Source: Enchytraeus crypticus
Lineage: Eukaryota; Annelida; Clitellata; Enchytraeida; Enchytraeidae
Length of the DNA: 64,000 bases
Reading direction: 5' to 3'
Assembly (NCBI GenBank): GCA_905160935.1
Contig: CAJHZI010000481.1
Span: 2,471,001 to 2,535,000 of the forward strand
Each line of letters starts with the position of its first letter. Within the stretch, counting starts at the first letter, position 1. Under the pieces are notes generated by a model, which was not told the origin of the DNA, ran no database searches, and saw only the letters and a list, made by a program, of their open reading frames with translations. Made by a program: the position numbers and the translations under genes. Shown in pieces: positions 9,197-20,949 of this stretch.

Positions 9197-9381
9197 CGGA
9201 AGAAATGCTGGTTGTGGTTGCTTCCACTTCGTGACTGAAATGAAATCTCCCTGAGTGATAGGAAACGACTTTGAACAAGTAAGCTCGCTCCGGTAGAAGA
9301 TTATAAACGGTTACTGAAGTTGCATTGTCAGGTATCGATGGAAATTTCCGCCAAACTTCGCTGCTTCCACCTATCCTAACC
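9197..9381 (-). CDS. Exon: second half of FN3 domain 1
   Basis: The minus strand gives 61 codons beginning VRIGGSSEVWRKFPSIPDNA, then TSVTVYNLLPERAYLFKVVS and YHSGRFHFSHEVEATTTSIS. The L-x-P-x-x-x-Y-x-F-x-V core is the FN3 strand E-F signature, and the SxxVxAxT end is the G strand. The acceptor AG at 9383-9382 supplies the G that completes Trp with the exon at 11163. The donor is G|GTAAAT at 9196-9195, phase 1. PDNATSVTVYNL is the stretch most like Turtle-family FN3-1. An acceptor six bases further in would also keep frame and cannot be excluded. Confidence 0.87.
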
Positions 9382-9685
9382 CTAAATACAGAGAGATAAA
9401 CAAAACTTATGAGCTAAATTCTAGTAAAAATTTACAATAGAGAAGGAGTCACTCGTGGGTTCATAACTGCATTAATCAACCAATTAATCGTTCAACTTAT
9501 CAAAGGCAACTCAATGAATAAAAAAATAAAGAGTATTTTAATAAAGAGTTGCACTATCAAGAACAGCACAGTAATGTGCAGGAGATATTGATATCAATTA
9601 CTAAAGTAAAGAATTTAAATTGATGCTTATACGTATCAGCTGTGTGTTTCAAGAGAATACCACAGAATTAAAAAGCAAAACAAAA

Positions 9686-9807
9686 TCTAAGATTAACGTC
9701 AGCTTCCTCACTCGAAAGCGATGGCAGTGACGGGCGAGCCCAGGATTTGAACCCCGCAGATACTGAGTATCTTAACGACTTCGCTACTGGCTCTAGCCAG
9801 TGGCAAA
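9686..9807 (-). mobile_element. SINE-A, tRNA-derived
   Basis: On the minus strand: head GCCAGTAGCGAAGTCGTTAA (tRNA A-box type TGGCNNAGTNGG), then GGGGTTCAAATCCTGGGC (B box) and the tail CACTGCCATCGCTTTCGAG, ending GAGGAAGCTGACGTTAATC. This is a compact full-looking copy of about 120 bp. Confidence 0.85.
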
Positions 9808-10143
9808 ACTTTCAAAATAGCCTAACAAATAAATAAATAAATAACAAATTCCATCTACACTGATCCACAAACAAACCTCTAACCGATCTTGCAACTAAAG
9901 GCTACAAATTGATGTAACAATCAGATTACTAAAGTTATGAGAATAAGCTATCATTTGGTACCGTTTTTCTCATCCCTTACCTCAACCCTTACCTTACAAC
10001 TATAGTTTCGTTAAATTTTTAAAATCTAATTTTTCTCATTCTATTCTGGATACGACATGCACATGTAGCTGGTAGGTCTCGCTGTGGATATGTTTAGAAA
10101 TTGGTGAAACTCTAAAGGCCTATATGATCATGATCTTGCAGTA

Positions 10144-10148
<5 letters not shown>

Positions 10149-10184
<36 letters not shown>

Positions 10185-10700
10185 AAGTACACTGCCTACT
10201 GGCAGATCCATGGTACAAAAAGACTCTACTATTCTCTGTCTTCCGTTTTCCGCTTCATGTCCATATACGAGTGGAACTTTTAATCATCAAACATTTCGAA
10301 TACCTGTCTGCCTCGGCTTTGCTTCCTTCCATTATACCTTCCATGACCTCCTTTAGTAAACTATCTCTCCTTAGAATGTATCCTACACTATTCTTCTTCC
10401 TAATTCTTACAGCATTTATATACCGTCTATCTGTACCAAACCTCTTAAAGATTTCTTTATTTGTAACTTTTGGGCCCAGTTAATCTTTTCCATCTTACTC
10501 CATATCCACATTTCCAGCACTTCTAATCTTCTGACATCTGCTTTCCTTAATGTCCATGCTTCACATCCATTTTATAGCGTAGTCCATAGCCAAGTTTTCA
10601 CTATCTTTATCTTTTTGGTTTTCCTTAGGCTTTTGGTTAGAGTTCTTTTCTATTACCGTTTTGCTTTTGGAATCCTACATAAATATCTGTTTCGCATTTT
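10149..10700 (-). mobile_element. LINE 3' fragment, antisense
   Basis: Minus-strand copy beginning at a (CT)n run (10149-10180) and the tail complement AGTACACTGCCTACTGGCAG, then coding sequence for the LINE C-terminus back to about 10700. It is more diverged than the copy at 8045. Confidence 0.85.
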
Positions 10701-10761
10701 CCATCATATGTTACACATCAGTTTACTTGTCAGTTTACGTGAATATTCTGAAATGTACACT

Positions 10762-10862
10762 ATGTGTACATTTCATAAAATTTATGAAATTTATGAAATT
10801 TTTATGAAATTTCATTTCATAAAAGACATTCTAAATACATTCTAAATGTATTTAGAATGTCT
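10762..10862. repeat. Palindrome cluster beside SINE-B
   Basis: Repeated ATTTCATAAAATTTATGAAAT words, then a perfect hairpin: AGACATTCTAAATACATT at 10824-10841 pairs with 10845-10862 over a 3-base loop. It abuts the 5' end of the SINE-B copy. Confidence 0.85.
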
Positions 10863-11090
10863 AAATAGCGTAGGGGTAACGTCATGAAGTTTTAAATGAC
10901 AAATCCTGAGGTGATTTGAATCCTCGTGGGTTCGAATCCCGGCCGCGCTGATCTGAGAGTAAAATATCGGACATTCACTGGACTGGTTATACGGAAAATG
11001 GTCTAAATTTCCTAACGGATTAAACATGTGGTTTTAAAAGTGATAGATATCAACATAGTTGATTATTCACTATAATGCGTGTTTACTTTT
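10862..11090 (+). mobile_element. SINE-B, tRNA-derived
   Basis: The best copy of the family: A box TAGCGTAGGGGTAACG at 10865, B box GGGTTCGAATCCC near 10927-10940, then GGCCGCGCTGATCTGAGAG and an AT-rich 3' part ending CACTATAATGCGTG. Other copies lie at 5150, 40205 and 46232. Confidence 0.87.
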
Positions 11091-11162
11091 TACTTTTTTT
11101 ACACATACATGTACAACATAATAAAAGAAAGCCACATCCCAGCTCAGTTCTACTGTACCTAC

Positions 11163-11286
11163 CATATCTCGTAATTGTATCGCTGGCCGTCAGAAAGATA
11201 CGGTGGAATCCAGGAAACTTTTGCAGTCGTCTCTGTTGTCACTACTGTAAGATTGTATGGAATCTCAGATAGGTGACTGTTCGATC
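11163..11286 (-). CDS. Exon: first half of FN3 domain 1
   Basis: The minus strand reads SNSHLSEIPYNLTVVTTETT then AKVSWIPPYLSDGQRYNYEI and two bases. The Pro near the start, the Val-Ser-Trp of strand B (KVSW), PPY and the final aromatic strand C (YNYEIW once joined) are the FN3 pattern. The acceptor AG at 11288-11287 after a pyrimidine run gives GGA with the base left by the exon at 13525. The donor is G|GTAGGT at 11162-11161, phase 2, so TG plus the first base of the next exon codes Trp. Splitting FN3 after strand C is common in this kind of gene. Confidence 0.87.
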
Positions 11287-11927
11287 CTAAAAGACGAACG
11301 AAATTAACAGGTATTGGAAACTTGGAAAGTATGCTTGCTGAAAAGTTATAATATAAGTTATGACATTTAAATATTAAAATATTTTAATATAAATATGTGA
11401 AAATTATTAATAATTTAATATAATCAAATGATAAGTAGGCCTCCTATCCACTTACAGGCCTACTTATCAAATGCTAAGTAGGCCTGTATCTCCTAGCGAA
11501 GGTTCTCAATCAGTTTAAAGAGAATTTAAAAAAGAGGTTATAATTTACCATTCAATTTAATTTTTATATGTTTAAATTGGAAGACTAATGTTAATCAATA
11601 GCAATAATCAATAGCAAACGATAAGTTACACGAAACTCTAAATATTAGCATATTTTATATAGCAGAAAAATTCTAATTTGCATAGCTATTTATATATCAG
11701 GAGCTTTTAGAAAGAGATTCTAACCAAAGAACGATTATACCTATGGCAAGAGCTTAATTACTTCATTTATATACTTATTAATTTAAATGTCATTCAAGTA
11801 AAGTATTTTTAATTATGTTGCTGAATAATAATGTACTGGATGCTTATAAGTTAAACAACATTTAGAACTGTAGTTTCATTTCTATATTCATTTTTAATAT
11901 TTCATTATTGAGACTATCTTAATCAAA
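11287..11927. other. Intron with an inverted repeat
   Basis: AT-rich. GATAAGTAGGCCT at about 11430 pairs with AGGCCTACTTATC at about 11460, and a third half-copy follows. No gene features. Confidence 0.55.
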
Positions 11928-12064
11928 TAAACGTCAATTTCATCTTTTGAAAGCGATATAAGCGACGAACGAACCCAGAATTTGAACCCACACATACTCA
12001 TCCGCAGTCGCATATCTTACCGACATCGCCAATGGCTCCAGCCAGTGACGATGTCGGTAAGATA
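11928..12064 (-). mobile_element. SINE-A with fold-back head
   Basis: The minus-strand SINE-A copy has B box GGGTTCAAATTCTGGG and a CGATGTCGGTAAGATA head. The head is followed outward by its own inverted copy: 12013-12028 pairs perfectly with 12049-12064. Confidence 0.82.
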
Positions 12065-12689
12065 CTGACTTTATCACTTGCAGATAACGACTTTATGTCA
12101 GAGAAAGCTTCTTGTTACCGCCAGAACGATACCGAATGTTGAGATTTAACAAAACATACTTACAAGGCTTACTTTAAAAGCATACCATTAGAAGTTTGGC
12201 ATACCTCCGAAATCAAACATTAATATGCAAATGTAACATGCGAATTAAATGTACAATTAAATAACACAAAATAGTTATAAAATTGTATTCGACACCTTGT
12301 CTTATATCTTAGAAGAACAATGGCGTACGGAGTCTTACAGAAGTTACTCCAGGTTGATTTATTTGGATTGGTGTTCTGGAATTTGGAATTTGCACCGTTT
12401 TGAACACTTGTGCTGTAAGCTCGTCGGATTAGATTTAGTAAAATAGCGTTCGAGGTTGTCATTGATGACAGTAGTAATCAAATTTTTGTTGTTTCTAGAA
12501 TAAATTCTTCTGATATTTAAAAAGAAGCTAAACTTTTAAAAACTAGGACACATTATTTGATAAATTGTTATTATTCCATGACGATATGTTACTGGATATC
12601 GAAATTAATTTTAAACTGATCTAACTTAGATCATTATATTTGTTGAATTATAACTCTGAATGAACGAATTTTGCATGAACAACTTATTA

Positions 12690-13090
12690 TACCTTACTGT
12701 ACTATGCTTTGCCATCCTATGCTATGCTATCCTATGCTATCCATACCATGCCATGCTATGCCATGCCATGCTAAATGCCATACCATGCAATATGCTATAC
12801 TATGCTCTACTAAATTATACTATACTATATTGTACTATAATATGCTATGCAAGGTTATGTTATACTATGCTATGCTATACTATACTATGCCATAATATGC
12901 TATGCTATGCTATGCTATCGTGCCGTGCCATGCCATACCATACCATACCATAATATACCATACGATAACATAATGTACCATAGCATATCATACCATACCA
13001 TATCATACCATTGCATACCATATCATACCATGTTATACTATGCTATGCTATACAATATTATACTATGCATTTTACTATACTATGCATTCA
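12690..13090 (+). repeat. Degenerate TATGC/TACCA pentanucleotide array
   Basis: About 400 bp of CTATG, CCATG, CATAC-type pentamers. Sub-blocks shift from CTATG to CCATA and back, as in an old slipped microsatellite. Open frames here are artefacts of the repeat. Confidence 0.93.
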
Positions 13091-13189
13091 GTCATTCATC
13101 AAAAACTCGATTGATTACTTAATCGATGAACTAATTGAAAGATTGATAGTTACATTGATTGATTCTTAATGGGTATATTGTAGTACTAT

Positions 13190-13459
13190 TATAAATAGAT
13201 AGACAGCTGATAAATGAATTTAGAAATAGGAAGAAAAGTTGGATAGGGCACATTCTAAGGGAAAGGTTATTAAAAGAGGTCACAGAAGGAAAAAGAGGCA
13301 GGGTCAGGCCGAGATTTTAGGTATGTTAAATAACTTAAAGATCTACTCATATGTGGAAATGAAGAGGAAAGCAGAAGACAGAGAAGAGTGGAGGCGTTAT
13401 ATACCATGGACCTGCCAGTAGGCAGTGCACTAAGAAAGAGTACACACCGTGAATGATAC
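13190..13459 (+). mobile_element. LINE 3' fragment next to a splice donor
   Basis: Plus-strand LINE C-terminus (GTTGGATAGGGCACATTCTA, GAAAAAGAGGCAGGGTCAGG, TCATATGTGGAAATGAAGAG) ending in the CTGCCAGTAGGCAGTGCAC tail. It lies antisense to the host gene and ends about eight bases inside the intron. Confidence 0.88.
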
Positions 13460-13536
13460 GAAGAGTGGAAGCGATATATACCATGGACCTTCCAGTAGGC
13501 AGTGCACTAAGAGAGAGTACACACCGTGAATGATAA
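13383..13536. repeat. 77-bp tandem duplication of LINE tail plus exon end
   Basis: The units 13383-13459 and 13460-13536 each start GAAGAGTGG, run through the LINE tail and end with the last host exon bases and splice donor. A third GAAGAGTGG, at 13537-13545, belongs to the host exon. The two units differ at only a few positions. Confidence 0.9.
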
Positions 13537-13675
13537 GAAGAGTGGTGGTGATGATGCAGACACTAGGGCTCGTGGCCAGACATTCATAGACACCTCCGTC
13601 GTCTCGGTGCAGGTTGACTATGGTAAGGTTGCTGTCGAGCAGAGTCCTCGTTGTGGGTGGAAACCGTCCAATTAT
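13525..13675 (-). CDS. Exon: second half of Ig domain
   Basis: The minus strand reads 50 codons from IIGRFPPTTRTLLDSNLTIV to TTTLLIIH, plus one base. DSNLTI (strand E) and the D-G-G-V-Y-E-C motif carrying the second Ig cysteine identify the C-terminal half of a V/I-set Ig domain. TTTLLII is the G strand leading into FN3. The acceptor CAG at 13678-13676 joins phase 0 to the exon at 24123. The donor is G|GTGTGT at 13524-13523, phase 1. Only about eight intron bases separate the donor from the tail of an inserted antisense LINE fragment. The last 12 bases of the exon and the donor lie in a 77-bp tandem duplication, so a second copy of this exon end and donor is present at 13446-13459. Confidence 0.88.
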
Positions 13676-13751
13676 CTGTGCAAAATAATAATAAGAATTT
13701 AATGACAAAATAATACTAAGAATTTAATGTTTTAATAATGGTACAATAATA

Positions 13752-13880
13752 AAGCTAAACCCAAAGGTTAACGTCAGATTCCTCACTCGAAAGCGATGTC
13801 CGTGACGGACGAGCCCAGGATTTGAACCCCGCACTTACTGATCCGCGGTCGAGTATCTTATCGACTTCGCCACTGGCTTC
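13752..13880 (-). mobile_element. SINE-A, tRNA-derived
   Basis: Minus strand: GAAGCCAGTGGCGAAGTCGA (A box), CGACCGCGGATCAGTAAGTG, GGGGTTCAAATCCTGGGC (B box), ending in the TGACGTTAACC tail. Confidence 0.87.
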
Positions 13881-14004
13881 AACTACTACTAATAGTAATG
13901 ATAGATATTTTAAAAGTAATTACAATGTAACGTAACTAGCAATTGCAATAATAATCATACTTTATCATAATAATAATAATACAATAATAATAACGATGAC
14001 GATG

Positions 14005-14338
14005 TTCCCTGTGTTGTGTCCGGGTTGTTTGACGAATAGACCAATCAGTGACTGCATACAATGTAGAAGGCGACTAAAGCACCAATATCAGGGCAAACGT
14101 CAGAGAGGGAGTTCGGTTTGTGAGCGCCTAGGCCCCTGAAATTGCTAAGCAAAATAAATCAAGAATAGAAGAGAGTGAAGGGGATTGATTGATGATATGA
14201 TTTGGAACAGAGAGGAGTGGAGAATGTCTATTCTTATCCCGACCCTAGTTAAGCTGGGATTAAAGGGAAAATGATGATGATGATGAATAACGATGATGAT
14301 GATAATGATGATGATGACGATGATGATGGTTATGATGA
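14005..14338 (+). mobile_element. SINE-D with ATG tail
   Basis: Head TGTGTTGTGTCCGGGTTG, AGAAGGCGACTAAAGC, body GGAGAATGTCTATTCTTATC and CGACCCTAGTTAAGCTGGG, then a (GAT)n tail. AATAACGATGACGATG before the head and AATAACGATGATGATG in the tail may be the target duplication. Confidence 0.85.
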
Positions 14339-14339
14339 C

Positions 14340-17094
14340 GGTCAATAATGAAAGACAATATAATAAAAAAGTAACTAAATCAAATAATAATTGCCAATCA
14401 CGGGAAGAGCAAGGACTTATCAGACTGACACAGTGCAGTGTCTTCTTTCTATCACTCCGCATAGGCCTATTTAGAAATCTTCACAAATTTCGAGTAAAAT
14501 TAATAAGCATTTGTTTATTAATACGCAATAATATAGATCTGAAAACATACTAATTCCTAATTTATAACAGTTTATGTCACGCAATAAACAAAATCTATAT
14601 ATTTTACACGATGTTCGTCTTTAATGACCCTTGCAATTTTACGCTGCTGCAAAATTCAAATCACTTTAAAAATTACTTTACATTTAATTTTAGAAAGCTT
14701 TCCTTAGTTTTAACCTATTACGTGATTACCTGGTTGAGCTGACTACGTGATGTAATTAATCAAAATCTTCTATGATTGCAGTTTAGCTGTAATTAATACG
14801 CTCACGTAATAGATTGGGTGTCGCAACTAATTACACAGCTATGCTTGTTGTACACTAATTACTCAAATAACAGTACAAGACCCAGGGATGCATATAAACG
14901 TACAGTATATGTATTGAAATTAACCTGTACACAAACTTGTGTAACCCTCTTTTCCTACCGATATGGAATCCGATATCATCGTCATCATCAGTTTCATAAA
15001 ATTGCTTTGAACCGCAAAATTTAAAATTAGGTAGGTCTACCTAAGACTACTGTGCACAAATTTTGCACAAATATATAATTTTATGAACTAATGCTGCAAA
15101 TGATGCCAATTATTAACATGAAAGGAAATTATTAGCAAGTCTTGGAAGAGTATTTTCAGAGACATTTAGAGCTTCTCCGACATCGCCTTCGGTTGAAAGA
15201 CCAGACGGTAAATCTTCTTCCTTCATTCTCTTCATTGTTAATAAAAGTTACTTGAATATCTCAGTCGCAATTTTCATGCAATCCGCTCATAGAATATAGA
15301 AATAGAATAGAAACAAGTTCAGCATATTAAATGCAATGCGAAGATGGTAAAACACGTCCATATTATTTTAACATGCCCGAAAATTTAAAACATTTAACGA
15401 TCGTCTGCTAACACGAAGCAATATAAAATTCCTATAACCGTCAAAATAACTCCCATACTACCACCCTCAGCATCATCTTAAAGTTAACAAAATTGTTTAA
15501 GGCTAGCAGCAAGATTCTAACTCGATATCAGAGTCTTAAGTGAAGTCGAAATTCTTGTTAGAGATGAACGAAAGATCAAAACTCTGTAAACAAGCACACT
15601 GATAGAATCACAAGCCGCCAAATGGCATTCTGATTAGCCGTCAAACAGCGAGAGAGTCGTAGAACAGTTACATAATTTAAATAACAGATTCTCGACGGTG
15701 ATACTGGTCCCAGAAAGACCAACCATGAAACAATAATAAGCCGAGTAACCATTTTCATCCATACTGAAAATCAGTGGTTAAAGTGGGGCAACGCAGAAGA
15801 ACTGCTTTCTCCTAGCTATAGCTTTTTCGTAAGTGCGTTCCCATGCTAGGGGCCCATATTAGATATCAAGAGACCTGTAAACATATTACAGGGGACCTGA
15901 CAAATTCTTACCGTTCCCTTAGCTCTCAATTCTCACTTTAACAGCTGCTTAAAATCTTTTGAAGCTTGAAAGTCTTCAGTTGACCCCTGTTAGGCATATG
16001 ACTGTTTGTTGAAGAAATTCTGTTGTATGAGCGAAATGGGACGTAAGTTATTGGCATTATGCAGCTGCCGTTACTTCAAACTTTAAACAGACCAACTGTT
16101 ATAGCCATACACCAAGCAGGAAAAAGGACTCTAAATTTACGATATTTGCTTAACCTTGTGCGGGCTGGATATTGTGCACTTAGAAACAAAGTAAGTACCT
16201 TTCTATTTCATAAAGAGTCTAAATTAAAAAATAAGGGCGTAATTTTGGTTTAAAGACTTTAAAAATACAGCTTTTGAGCTGTTTAGAATTCTAGCAGATT
16301 CGTAGATTTAAGTATAAGAAGTATAATAATGGTTCATCGGGAATTGCCCTAAGTGTTTCATACTGCTGACAACAACATATAATATTAATGTGTGCATCGA
16401 AGTGACCTCCGTGCAATGCTGTCTGTGAAACATCAATCAGACGCTCAATTTACATCTATCAAGGAGAAGCTTCAGACATGCTGAGCTTTTAACTTATAAC
16501 AATTATTTTCTTAACCTGTGAATTAACTTTTATTACTACATGTGATACTTTTACTACAATTAGGCCTACTAATGCTATTGCTACTATAACCACTGCAATA
16601 CAATAGCTATTGTTATTACTACCATTATTACTATTAATATTACTTTTAGCGTTTTATTATTTTTGAATTCGTCTAATTTTTACTTAACAAGGAGCTCTGA
16701 CGCATGTGATAAATAGACCATAATGAAGCACTGACAAATTTCTTTGCATTCTGTTCATACTGTTCATTCTACATTCTGTGCCACATCGTCAGAGAGGTGC
16801 CACCTGGTTTATTTTAGATCCTTGGTACAAACTACTAATGCAGAGTCCCACTGGAGGCGCTATGGTTCTGTCTAAGATCTAAGAAACAACGCTGCCGCTC
16901 CTGGAACAAGTCCTTGGTGGAAAGATCAATAGCATTCTACAATCAGAGAAAAGGATTAGAGAAAGAGTTTGGACTGTTGGGATAGACATGCTATTTCTCT
17001 TTTATTCACCAGCTGAGTTGGATTTTTTATTAGTGAATACTTTCTGTTTTATTAATATTATCGCAGTGGTGTTATTGAGAATTTATTTTATTGG
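14340..17094. other. Long intron stretch, nothing recognised
   Basis: About 2.7 kb of AT-rich sequence without convincing exons, tandem arrays or repeat-family matches. Confidence 0.5.
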
Positions 17095-17212
17095 TAAGAT
17101 ATACTGCCGTGGATCAGTATGTGCGGATTCAAATCCTGGGCTAGCTCGTCACTTATATGGTTTTCGAGAGATGAAGCTGACGATAACATCGGCTTTGCAG
17201 CTTTTTTCTTCA
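17095..17212 (+). mobile_element. SINE-A fragment
   Basis: GGTAAGATATACTGCCGTGG, GCGGATTCAAATCCTGGGC (B box) and GAAGCTGACGATAAC near the end. The 5' head is truncated. Confidence 0.78.
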
Positions 17213-19124
17213 CGACAATATTCAAAGGGAAAATATGATTCTTGACAAATTAAAACATCAACTAACTATTTTATACCGATAATAAAAAAGTTTAAAAACC
17301 GTTTAATGTGAATATTTATTTTTCAGTTTTTGTTGATCTACATAGATCCCTAGAGTTTAGGCTATTATATTTTTAGTTCTTTAGACTCTGCCTTAGCTCT
17401 ATACATGAGAATTCGCCTACTTTAAGCGTATACGATGCATCAAAACGCGTCCGTGTAAATACACTGCGCAATTGATTTGCATTAAAATATTATTTAAAGG
17501 TCATATGGGAATCGTTCTACGGTTCAGTCGCTACGGCAATAAATGCGAACATTGAGGCGATCATAAACCGAGTCGAAGCCTGCGATAACTTGACTGCAGA
17601 ATCGCTGCATGAGATGAAGTAGTACGTAATATAGCTTTGAAAATAGAATACCTTATGCGAAAGCGAAAAAAATTGTCTAAAATAATAATGGAATGCCTTA
17701 TAAATGTGAAAGCGACAAAAAAATTGTCTAAAATAAGATTTCTACGCAAATATAGTTATAAACTGAATAAGTAAATGTATGAAGATCTCACTCGAAGTTA
17801 ATATCGGTTAGTATTACCTCTAAGTATCACATGTAACTAAGACTTTTACGTCGCCTTCTGGCCCTATGATGAAACTTTGCAGTGAAAAATAATAATGTAG
17901 AAAATTACATTCTCAGGTAGTTGTTTACTGCATTTTAAACCTAATATAACCACATTATCCAAATTCTTTCCAATTACTAAAGTGTATTGTGGAAAGAAGA
18001 GTTAACTCCTAAGGCATTTAAAATTTAACGGTACTTTCATCCTATGCAAGATAGCAGAAATGATGTAGTCTCGTTTTAAAACCGAGTGTCTACAGGTACT
18101 CAATCAAACATTTTAATGGCGTTACCTCAGCAATTATAAAGTTAATTGAAAATTTACAAGAGAAAGGAAAAAAGAGAATTTCAGCCTGGGATTGAAGAGT
18201 CAAGATCTGAGTCTAGAAAATAATTTAATTTATATTCATTCTATCCCACTCTTGAGATCATTGAGATTTCTTGCTTTTTCTTACACTCTTCAAACTATAT
18301 ATATACCAAGCATTTGTTGTCCAACCTCCATTGACATTGTCTCACAATTCCTCGCTTTAAGGTCGAAAAGGTGAAGGCCACATATAGGAAGAATGATCTA
18401 GCAAGATCGATGAGGGAAAGGAGGTGGCTTCTGTTCTGAAGAAAATATCCGGGGGGGGGGCGGAGTGGCTTTATAAAATTACCTAACGCCCTGCGCATTT
18501 TAGTCAATAATCTCCAATCAGATATTTAGAGATGAAGCAGACCGAGTATTGCTTATTAATGAATACTATTATTTTATTGTTTGTTTTATTAATGAACTTA
18601 CTATTACTATTTTATTGCTAAATATTATTTATTATTTTATTACTGTTATTAATGAGCATTCTTTAGAGTTCCACTACATTTATTAAGGTCGAGTTGGATT
18701 ATTTTGTGGGTTTAGTTACTCACATGTCATATCACACGTGCTATAGATTTTCCATTCTCTTTCGGTAGTTTTCTCTATTCCTTCTTCCTCTTCATGATTA
18801 CTAGCAATCGTTGCCTTAAGATAGCGCATCGATTGTAGAGGAACGGCTAAAGAATAACCTTCCAACAACTCGGGTTTTTTTCCATTTAATCCTGCTATAC
18901 GTTTTAATTTTTTAATTAGCAAATTGACAGAAATACTGTAAGCGTTTACAGTGTATGCTATAATTATGGGACTGTGGAATAAATTTGAAACACTATTAAT
19001 AATAATTATTAACATAAGCCTTAATTTTACTTGTAATTATAAAACGTGAAACTACTGCCACATTAATAAATTATAAGTTATGCCTAATAATATATAAATA
19101 AATACTAAAGCATGAAAATTCCCC
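17213..19124. other. Intron, poly(G) run only
   Basis: AT-rich. A run of ten G at 18451-18460 stands out. No exon or repeat family is recognised. Confidence 0.5.
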
Positions 19125-19336
19125 ACGTTTTGTCCTGGTTGTTAGGCTACTAAAGCATTAAGATTCAAACCTACGTCAGAAAGGACATTCGATTGATGAC
19201 CGCCTAGGCTCCAGAAATGGCCACAAAAAATGTAAACGAATAGAAAAGTCTCAGCTTTTAGGAGAAGGTCTATTCGTATCTCGACCCTAGTTAAATATAC
19301 GTTCAAGGGAAGATGGTGATGATGATTATTACATAG
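19125..19336 (+). mobile_element. SINE-D, partial
   Basis: GTTTTGTCCTGGTTGT, CCGCCTAGGCTCCAGAAATG, GAAGGTCTATTCGTATCTCG, ACCCTAGTTAAATATACG and a (GAT)n tail. Internally deleted relative to 24903-25265. Confidence 0.82.
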
Positions 19337-19657
19337 AAGAAATGCAATATTAATAATAAACACAATAATATATCCAGTAGTTTCAAGACTTTAATTCTGA
19401 GTTAAAATGAAAAGTAATTGTATATACTGTATGAAAATGAATGAAAAATAAATATCAGATGAAGGGAACAAACTAGAAGTTCAAACGTAATTTAACGAAT
19501 GAAAGAGATGAAAGAAATGACTGGGACTTAATCTACAAATTGATGTTCAGATCATTTCCTTTAAAACAACCGTCATCTTAGTCAAATATCATTAATGCAT
19601 ATCTCTTTGTTACTTTTCTCTTTCTCTATTCATAAGTGTTTCTCTCTAATATACGCA

Positions 19658-19800
19658 GTAAATAAATAGTAAATAAAATAATAATAAATAATAATAGGCA
19701 AATTGTAAATAATAAGTAATAATAATAACAAATAATAATATAATAGTAAATAATAAATAATAATAATGTGCAAATAATAGTAAATAAATAGTAAATAGTA
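19658..19800. repeat. (AATA)/(AAT) low-complexity array
   Basis: AATAATAAATAGTAAATA-type words over about 140 bp. Confidence 0.92.
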
Positions 19801-20512
19801 GTGAGTCCAATGAACTTATTAAACACTTCCTGCCTTCAGATATGATATATTACTATCTTTTGCAGTTTATACAGTATAAACTAGTAGATTTTTTGAAGTG
19901 CAATTCTCTACGTCACTGGCATCATTCACAAGTTTTCCGCATCTAAGAAATAAATTTCTGTAAAGTTAATATTAATGATGAATTTCACTGTAATAGTGCC
20001 TTTTAATTAATATCTAACAAAACTTTCCAAAAACTATAATTTTAAAACAGTTAGGAATAACAATAACAATAGCAGGTAACAATCATATTAATTTTATTCA
20101 GGGAAAATTTATAAAACTTAAATTTCAATTGGTCCATAAAATGAAGTAAATTTGAGGGCGTCACAAAAATAGAAGAGAATTTTCTGGAAATAGTATGGAA
20201 TTTGAAAGTGAAAGGAGGATGAAGAGTGAGATTGGAGATGAAGGAATCTTGAGTCGTTAAACGATCTAGAAATCGATAAGCAATATCGATTTATTGAGAT
20301 CACGGCTTTCTTATTGCTTACACACTCATAGAAAGACCCACCACTGCAAAACCACACTGTGCATTAAGTACAATGCTAAGAGGAAAATATCTTTCAAGAG
20401 TGCTAATTATAGAAGCTAAGAAAATACTATAAATAAGAAAAACTAGTTAGAAATATATAACGCTGAAAAAAGCTAATTTTAACGTCAGTTTCCTTATATA
20501 TCAACATATAGG

Positions 20513-20513
<1 letters not shown>

Positions 20514-20559
<46 letters not shown>

Positions 20560-20604
20560 TATAATCTTAAATATTTTAGTTGGCAAAAGAGTAGACCGCA
20601 AATG

Positions 20605-20677
<73 letters not shown>

Positions 20678-20724
20678 CATACATATATATATATGTGTGT
20701 GTGTATAATTATATTTATGTAAAC

Positions 20725-20773
<49 letters not shown>

Positions 20774-20815
20774 ATATATATAGTGAATATATATATAAAA
20801 TAGTAAGTATATATA
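20514..20815. repeat. Cluster of (TA)n microsatellites
   Basis: TA runs at 20515-20556, 20609-20664 and 20729-20766, plus shorter TATG/TGTG runs. Tyr/Ile frames read through them are not genes. Confidence 0.95.
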
Positions 20816-20949
20816 GAAAATTTCAAAAACTGGACTATTTTTTATGTTTTTCTGTACCAACGCGATAATATAAAACAAATATCAAACCAAAGCATCTTTG
20901 GTCAACGGCAATTCTGATTTTTTTCCGTATCAAAGAATCATCAATATGC

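Noticed and set aside
9686-9807. tRNA gene in the SINE-A head
   Set aside because: A and B boxes are present but no cloverleaf with an acceptor stem can be drawn, and the same unit recurs with a SINE tail.
12660-13122. Cys/Tyr/Met-rich frames
   Set aside because: Translation of the TATGC/TACCA pentamer array.
20494-20878. Long Tyr/Ile open frames through (TA)n
   Set aside because: They are produced by reading TA repeats. The same happens at 2678, 28640, 33126 and 60198.
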